Assembly (NCBI GenBank): GCA_033439765.1
Contig: JAULSN010000003.1
Coordinates: forward strand, 1,798,001 to 1,862,000
Source: Lasiosphaeria ovina
Taxonomy: Eukaryota > Ascomycota > Sordariomycetes > Sordariales > Lasiosphaeriaceae
Length of the DNA: 64,000 nt
Direction: 5' to 3'
The notes beneath the pieces were generated by a model, which was given only the letters and a program-made list of their open reading frames with translations, searched no databases and was not told where the DNA came from. The stretch's first letter is position 1. Every line of letters begins with the position of its first letter. The position numbers and the translations under genes were made by a program. Below are positions 59,007 to 64,000 of this stretch, piece by piece.

Positions 59007-60441
59007 GGTCTTGTTTGTTTTGCCGCTTGGGGTGGAGGCGCGGGCGTTTCGTGTCTTGTATTGTACCTAGTGGCCGAGGCTTGTCTGGATGTTTCTTGAC
59101 GGATTGAGATTCGGTGCCAGAGGATGAGATACAGAGGGATAGTGGCGAACGAAACCAGCAGTTATCTGACAGGGATACTTGAAGGCGTTTACTCGGCTTG
59201 CGCTCCGGCTGAGATGCCCCGAATTTGTGGGAGTGGGGCAGGGGTTTGCTTGATATCGGCCTCCTGGTCACGCGCACAGAACGATGCCACTATTACAACA
59301 GATGAAAGGCTCCAAGACAGAGATAAGGCCGGAATCTCCCAGTGCTACTGGTGAGTGGTACCCAGGACAATGGCGTCATACGCGCCATTGTCCCTGGTTT
59401 TAGCGCCTCCTTCGAAGAGACCTTTGATTGTGCTCGCCCCTGGCTACCTGTAGATGTACTGGGTGTGGCACTTGAAATATCATTGTCTTTGTGGCGGTGA
59501 CAGCAACTGCTTGGGAGCGCACTGGATGTAACGTAGGCTGAGGTCATTGTGAAGCCCAGAATGGGTGGCAAGAGTGGCATATCCACGCCATTACAATGTA
59601 CCGGCATCATTCAAGCGAAAAGCTGGCTAGATTGGGAACCATGACGAACGCACCAGCACTCGACAATTGTGCTTCTGATGTTTCTCCCGGGCTGAATTCA
59701 GGGGGACGGGGGAAGATTTGGGGCGCCACGGGCTGGAAAGGGGCCAATTGGCGTACCCTCTCCCAGCGTATGCCGTAAGAACCTTCAAGCCCCTGACAAG
59801 AAATCAAAGAAATCAGGGGACTAGAACATGGACCCCGCTACGAAAGACATTGGACGTACCGGTACGCCAAGGAAAAGATTGGGACTCGTAACCGCCAAAT
59901 GGTGTGCCCCGCTTGGTGGTAAACCCGGGTTTTGATATCAGACGATGGCAGACCAAAGCCCCTGCGGGTAAAATTTTCTCAGGCCCGATTTGTGCGTTGC
60001 TTCCGTTGCCTGGCAGTTTTCTATCCCGTCACGCCGCACAATTTTTCAAGCAGAACATTTTTTTTCAATCAGCACAGCTTCTCCAGCAGTACGTCGAGCA
60101 AGCATCAGAAAATCAAATAGCGAAGGTAACGTTAACAGACCACACCCATAAGCATTTCGCCCGCATTTCTATCTTCCTACAGCAACATAATTTTCCCAGC
60201 TCCCAGCCCCAACCCGACCTTCGTTCTCCTCAGCCCCGCAGCCACAAACGGCTCGCCGAGAGCTCCTGACCCGAGAGATTGCCCTCTGTGTACTGACCGT
60301 TCTGCTCTGGGTGCTATCAGACATCTTACCTGCAAACCTCCTACTCGACACCACCCGCTGCTCTCTGCTCTTACCCTACCCCAGGTCCAGGTCCAGGTCC
60401 AGGTCCAGGTCCAGGTCCAGGTCCAGGTCCAGGGGTCTCCA
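59007..60441. other. divergent spacer DUF84 / F-box gene
   Basis: No gene is supported. The right end has a pyrimidine-rich leader and the hexanucleotide repeat next to the F-box gene start codon. Confidence 0.5.
60381..60433 (+). repeat. (CAGGTC)n repeat in the 5' leader
   Basis: About eight to nine hexamers ending 8 bp before the ATG at 60442. Each unit contains CAG|GT, the junction sequence of splice sites. Confidence 0.9.
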
Positions 60442-61365
60442 ATGGCTTCTTCCGACCCCTCCTCCTCCTCCTCTGGCGCTACAAGCGTGGTGCCTATCCG
60501 TCGCGCTGCGGGAACCTTCTTCCAGCTGCGTCGTCTCCCGGTCGAGCTTAGGCTGGAGATTGGCGACTGCCTCGACCTCAGCGACGCCATGCACATGGCC
60601 ACGAGTTGCCGGCAGCTGCGCGACGAATACCTCCACATCGTGTACCGGCGCGACGTCTGGTCGGCCAACCCGCGGGCCCTCACCTTTGCCGTCACCCACC
60701 GCGTGCCCAGCACCATCACGCGCGTGCTGGCGGTCCTGCCGCGGCACCCCAGCAACATGTCGCTGGATCTGGTCCGGACCAGCGACCACGTCGAGCTGAT
60801 CCCCCTTCTCTGCGCCATCAGGACGAACGACGACGAGTTCCTCTTGTTCCTGCTGCAGAACGGCGCCGACCCTAACGCCACGTTGCCGTCCTCGCGCCGC
60901 AATGTGCTGGGCACTACCCTGCACTTCGCCCTGACCCCGACGCTCCCCTGCCCGGAGAGCGTCATCACCGCCCTGCTGCTCCGCGGCGGTGCCAACCCCA
61001 ATTCCTTCGTCCGCAGGCGCAGGCGCATGCCAGCCCCCGCCGCCGCCGTCCCCGGACTGGCCGAGCACCCGCTCAGGCTCCTGCTCAGCGCCTACGCCAC
61101 CCGCGGCCCCTGCCCCATCCACCCCGGGAGCCGCTGCCTGCTCCGCATCGTCGGAGCCTTCACCAGCGCCGGCCTCGACCTCAGGGGCGTCGTCCCCAAA
61201 TCCGTGCTCCGCATCTGGCTCGGCGGCCTCCCCAACCACGACCAGACTCCCTTGCGCGATGGTGTTCGCGCCGTGCTGCTCAACCGTCCTGTCCCCGGCT
61301 GCTCGTCCGTTCTGTTGCCTGGTGGTTCGTTTACTTTTGAACCTGGCCCGGCTGCGCCGGAATAA
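60442..61365 (+). CDS. F-box/ankyrin-type protein
   Basis: A single-exon frame of 307 codons. Residues about 28-60 (FQLRRLPVELRLEIGDCLDLSDAMHMATSCRQL) fit an F-box-like start. Residues about 120-195 contain two ankyrin-like units (LIPLLCAIRTNDDEFLLFLLQNGADPN and LHFALTP...VITALLLRGGANPN). F-box proteins recruit substrates to SCF ubiquitin ligases; ankyrin units bind proteins. The ankyrin array is short, and the C-terminal third has no recognised domain. A Ser-rich leader precedes the F-box. Confidence 0.72.
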   Translation: MASSDPSSSSSGATSVVPIRRAAGTFFQLRRLPVELRLEIGDCLDLSDAMHMATSCRQLRDEYLHIVYRRDVWSANPRALTFAVTHRVPSTITRVLAVLPRHPSNMSLDLVRTSDHVELIPLLCAIRTNDDEFLLFLLQNGADPNATLPSSRRNVLGTTLHFALTPTLPCPESVITALLLRGGANPNSFVRRRRRMPAPAAAVPGLAEHPLRLLLSAYATRGPCPIHPGSRCLLRIVGAFTSAGLDLRGVVPKSVLRIWLGGLPNHDQTPLRDGVRAVLLNRPVPGCSSVLLPGGSFTFEPGPAAPE

Positions 61366-62140
61366 GAATAGGCAGTGAATAGGGCGTGGCGTCAAGCCTC
61401 GAGGTGTGTACTTTGCAAAAGCGAGTCTGAGTTTGTGTGGAAACAAGTTTACTAACCGTTGGTCAAAACAGGTTCCTGTGTGTGTATTTTGTGTTGTGGC
61501 GGCTCTCCTAACCACCCCATCCTCCTTCGTCTGTGTTCTTGTCTTTTGCTTCTTGAGTAATTAAGAGGCATGGTGCATGAGTACGGAGAAAGGAGCGGCT
61601 TTATTCTTTAGGGGTTGTGTTTCTATCGCTTGGATCGGAAGGTTTCTTGCAGGCGTTTGGTCGGGACGATACGATACCCCTGCGCTGTTTCTGGTCTTGG
61701 TTTTCCTTGGGTGGATTTCGTTTTCGTTGTTTCTTTTCTTCGGCGGCTCCTTTGCTGCCTTCGTTTCCTTGTTTCTCTTGCTCTTATTGTCTGGGGTCTA
61801 AGGGTTGCGAACGGTGGACTGCTAATCAGTTTCAGATACGCTGGAAGAAGGGGCTACAAGCGGGATAGTAAATCGGAATTTCTTTTCGGTACACTTGTGG
61901 TCTGGCTTGTACTTTCTCTCGACGGGACGACGTTGTGTTCTGCGGTCTTGTTTTCCAAACGGGATTGAGTGTTGAGTGTCTTTTGCTTTCTGGTTTGGCT
62001 TTTCGTTTCATCATCAAGCGGTTTACTTACAAACGCAAGCCGTAAACCAGGGTTATATGTTGTTTAACTGATTTCGTTGTCATTGTGTAGGTACTGGAAC
62101 AAGGAGATACATGACTCAAAGACCAAGAAGGAACAAAAGA

Positions 62141-62169
62141 GTAGGTAGGTAGATAGGTAGGTAGGTAGG
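62141..62169 (+). repeat. (GTAG)n-like microsatellite
   Basis: Seven units with one GATA variant in the middle. Confidence 0.85.
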
Positions 62170-62298
62170 GGCCTTAAATAGAGATGCGATGAGAATGGCA
62201 AAGAGATCTACCGCTCATCCAGGAGAGCGTTAAATGAGCGTAAGAATCCAAAGTGCTAAAAGGATGAGAGCCATCTGCTGTGGTTTTTCTGTGTTGCC

Positions 62299-62322
62299 AA
62301 AATCAAAATCAAAATCAAAATC
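62299..62322 (+). repeat. (AAAATC)n microsatellite
   Basis: Four perfect hexamers just beyond the end of the HET-domain relic. Confidence 0.85.
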
Positions 62323-62335
62323 TCCAAGTCTATGC

Positions 62336-62844
62336 CTAGGGGGCTGTTTCGGACATGTGTTTTGAGAGTGTACGACTCAAGGCCTGCTTTGCCCACGGCT
62401 GTACTTCAACTGTGTGGTCGTCGGAGGTGCCTGTCAGCGAGCCGCTAATGTTGTTTTGTTGACGGCAGGAGCGGAAGTCGTCGTTGTCCCTCGTCGTCAA
62501 GTCGGCCAGGTACACAAAGCAGACCTCGGCCTGCGCATACCACTGGAACATGGAGTTGATGGCCTCGGAGAGCTCGGCGCTGCTCGACTTGTCGATGCAG
62601 CCAGCACGTGTCGACCCAGGCATACCGGATGCCTCGGTCCTTGGCCAGCTGGCATGTCTTGGCGATCTTGCGGAAGCCCGGCTTTGACATGCCATCATCA
62701 TAGTCCCCGGCGCTGCCCATAAAGCCCCGGAAAGAAAGTGACCTCCTCATCGTCTTTCCAGGTGTGGGAGAGGATGGCGTAGGGATGAGACTCTGGACAC
62801 CTGATCTCCTTGAGCTTAACCGTGTCGGTGTCGATAAGCCACAT
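62336..62844 (-). pseudogene. HET-domain gene relic, two frameshifts
   Basis: Minus-strand frames carry the hallmarks of a heterokaryon-incompatibility (HET) domain in order: an MWLIDT start at 62844, YAILSHTW, GFRKIAKTCQLAKDRGIRYAWVDTC, then DKSSSAELSEAINSMFQWY and VCFVYLADL. They lie in three successive frames. One extra C near 62740 and a 4-nt duplication near 62600 break the frame, and no splice sites explain either. The region then ends after about 50 further codons, whereas HET proteins usually continue for hundreds of residues. The gene is therefore broken and truncated. HET domains trigger cell death in fungal non-self recognition. Confidence 0.82.
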
Positions 62845-63768
62845 GTTTCTGCCTTTGGCTGCGATGGCAGTAGAAGACGTCTAGAGGTGCGTATTTGATG
62901 AGTGGATGGATCTCGTGTCACTGAGTTGGCAACTGAATGTTGATGGGGAAACGTGTGGGCGAGGCTCTGGGAAGCGCTTATCACGTCCCCAGGTAAAATC
63001 CGCATGAGCGGCTTTTCAGCTGGAACCTCGACTCACGTGAGCTGGCAACCATCAACTCATCACCTGCATGAATACATGTAGCTAACTTGAAAGGGAGATC
63101 AGAACGCCACTGGCCATGCACTATTCACATCTCTGCGAATACTGTGGTCTAAAAGTGTGAAAGTTGGCCACTAATCAATGAATAATCAATAAATCCACAA
63201 CTCGCAGGACGCAGACCATTACCGATGATAGAAGGATGTTTTTACTCTGGGACAGACTTGAGAAAGGAAAATGAACTGGGATAGCCTGCAGCCACAAGCT
63301 ACGACCAATACAAGTACGAAGGCTAGGGCATGAAGAAAGTGTCACCCTTCACAGTAGCCAATTCTTATAATCCCATAGTACAAACAGCTTGAACGCCAAG
63401 TGTCAGCCAATGCCTTGAAAATCGTTAAACTCACTGTAATAGCCCAGAAGATCTCTATCTCCTTGCACTGTGAAAAGTAGCCTTGCTTCTCGCCTGAGCC
63501 TTCGTACTGTTGCCCAGACTTCCAGGCAACCGGCATCTAATTATTGTGTTTCCTAGTGCAGCGGTGGCTTACGACAAAAAGAACACGAAAACGAAAATAA
63601 GAACGCCGCAAACCATGAGGATACTGACATGTTAAACTTGCAACGCTATTATTTCTACAGTAGTATACAAGATAGTTTCACAAAATGAATACAACGTCAA
63701 GCCACAACCACTCCGCCATTGAATCAAGCACGACTTCTCCTCAGACTTCCCCATCAGACAACCAGCGG
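62845..63768. other. gene-free AT-rich stretch
   Basis: No coding frame. It is the spacer between the HET relic and the 3' end of the next gene. Confidence 0.5.
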
Positions 63769-64000
63769 CTATAAACTCATCCAGCCGAGCCCAAGCGCCG
63801 CGCCAGCCAAGACACCAACAGCCACCTCCTGGCGGCCTGCCGCGCTCGTCGGCGCCGTCGTAGCCGCCGTGCTCGTGGTAGACGAGCTGCCGCTGGTCCC
63901 ACTCCCACTCTCCGTCCCAGTCCCAGTCCCAGTCCCACTTCCACTGCCACTGCCACTCCCGCTTCCACCCGCCGTAAACGGCGCAGCCGACGCGCTGACC
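63769..64000 (-). CDS. C-terminus of a GPI-anchored-type surface protein (partial)
   Basis: The minus-strand frame enters at the right edge and ends at a TAG at 63771-63769 (77 codons). It reads as a Gly/Ser/Thr linker (GSGSGSGSGTGTGTGTESGSG), a Ser/Thr-rich stretch likely to be O-glycosylated, small residues (TSAAG, possible omega site) and a final hydrophobic tail VAVGVLAGAALGLGWMSL. This is the usual end of fungal GPI-anchored cell-wall or membrane proteins. The catalytic or binding part lies outside the window, so the function cannot be named. Confidence 0.7.
   Translation of the reverse strand, partial: VSASAAPFTAGGSGSGSGSGSGTGTGTGTESGSGTSGSSSTTSTAATTAPTSAAGRQEVAVGVLAGAALGLGWMSL

Larger units (their letters stand above)
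61366..62335. other. gene-free stretch with short repeats
   Basis: It holds a (GTAG)n-like tract at 62141-62169 and an (AAAATC)n tract at 62299-62322. A 61577-61801 frame coding a hydrophobic stretch is probably chance. Confidence 0.5.

Noticed and set aside
60381..60433. Possible CRISPR-like array
   Set aside because: A pure hexamer repeat without spacers in a eukaryotic genome; a simple microsatellite.
60376..61515. 379-codon minus-strand frame with Asp-Leu repeats
   Set aside because: Antisense of the F-box gene and of the CAGGTC repeat.

Overview
This window reads as nuclear DNA of a filamentous ascomycete, most likely a sordariomycete (Sordariales/Chaetomiaceae-like; inference only). 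Reasons: coding regions are GC-rich; introns are short (47-92 nt) with GTRNGT donors and CTGAC-like branch sites; AT-rich gene-poor patches alternate with genes; and the gene set is typical of the group (GH7 cellulase, LaeA-like methyltransferase, ApsB/Mto1-type CM1 protein, HET-domain relic, fungal AAA and NLR-like genes). All exon structures were worked out by hand from splice signals and reading-frame continuity.

Layout. 1-604: 3' end of a proline-rich gene whose CaaX box is completed by its last exon. 605-4353: sparse, with one 3CxxC zinc-finger gene. 4354-6803: a convergent carbohydrate-enzyme pair (GH7 and GH18). 6804-13283: accessory DNA with a C2H2 zinc-finger gene, a 223-bp inverted copy of part of that gene, a tRNA-Asp, a tRNA-like half and a small secreted cysteine-rich protein whose frame needs an intron or is broken. 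13966-16567: two divergent short-chain dehydrogenases. 16568-22712: poorly conserved or decayed frames and one acidic hypothetical protein. 22713-24950: a kinase-like protein with an altered DFG motif. 25538-27140: an 8-exon LaeA-like methyltransferase. 28010-38666: a three-gene group (AAA ATPase with a polyQ tail; NLR-like protein with a DUF7708-like N-terminus; second AAA ATPase). 41232-46060: ApsB/Mto1-like microtubule-organising protein. 47333-47573: tRNA-Asp and tRNA-Ala genes with introns. 50899-55800: Sec7-PH ARF exchange factor. 58392-59006: DUF84 nucleoside-triphosphatase. 60442-61365: F-box/ankyrin protein. 62336-62844: frameshifted HET-domain relic. 63769-64000: C-terminus of a GPI-anchored-type protein.

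Core cell-biology genes (ApsB-like, Sec7-PH, DUF84) are interleaved with lineage-variable genes. The most system-like feature is the AAA / NLR-like / AAA group. The central protein keeps the layout of a STAND ATPase but seems to have lost a usable P-loop, while both flanking ATPases keep intact nucleotide-binding motifs.
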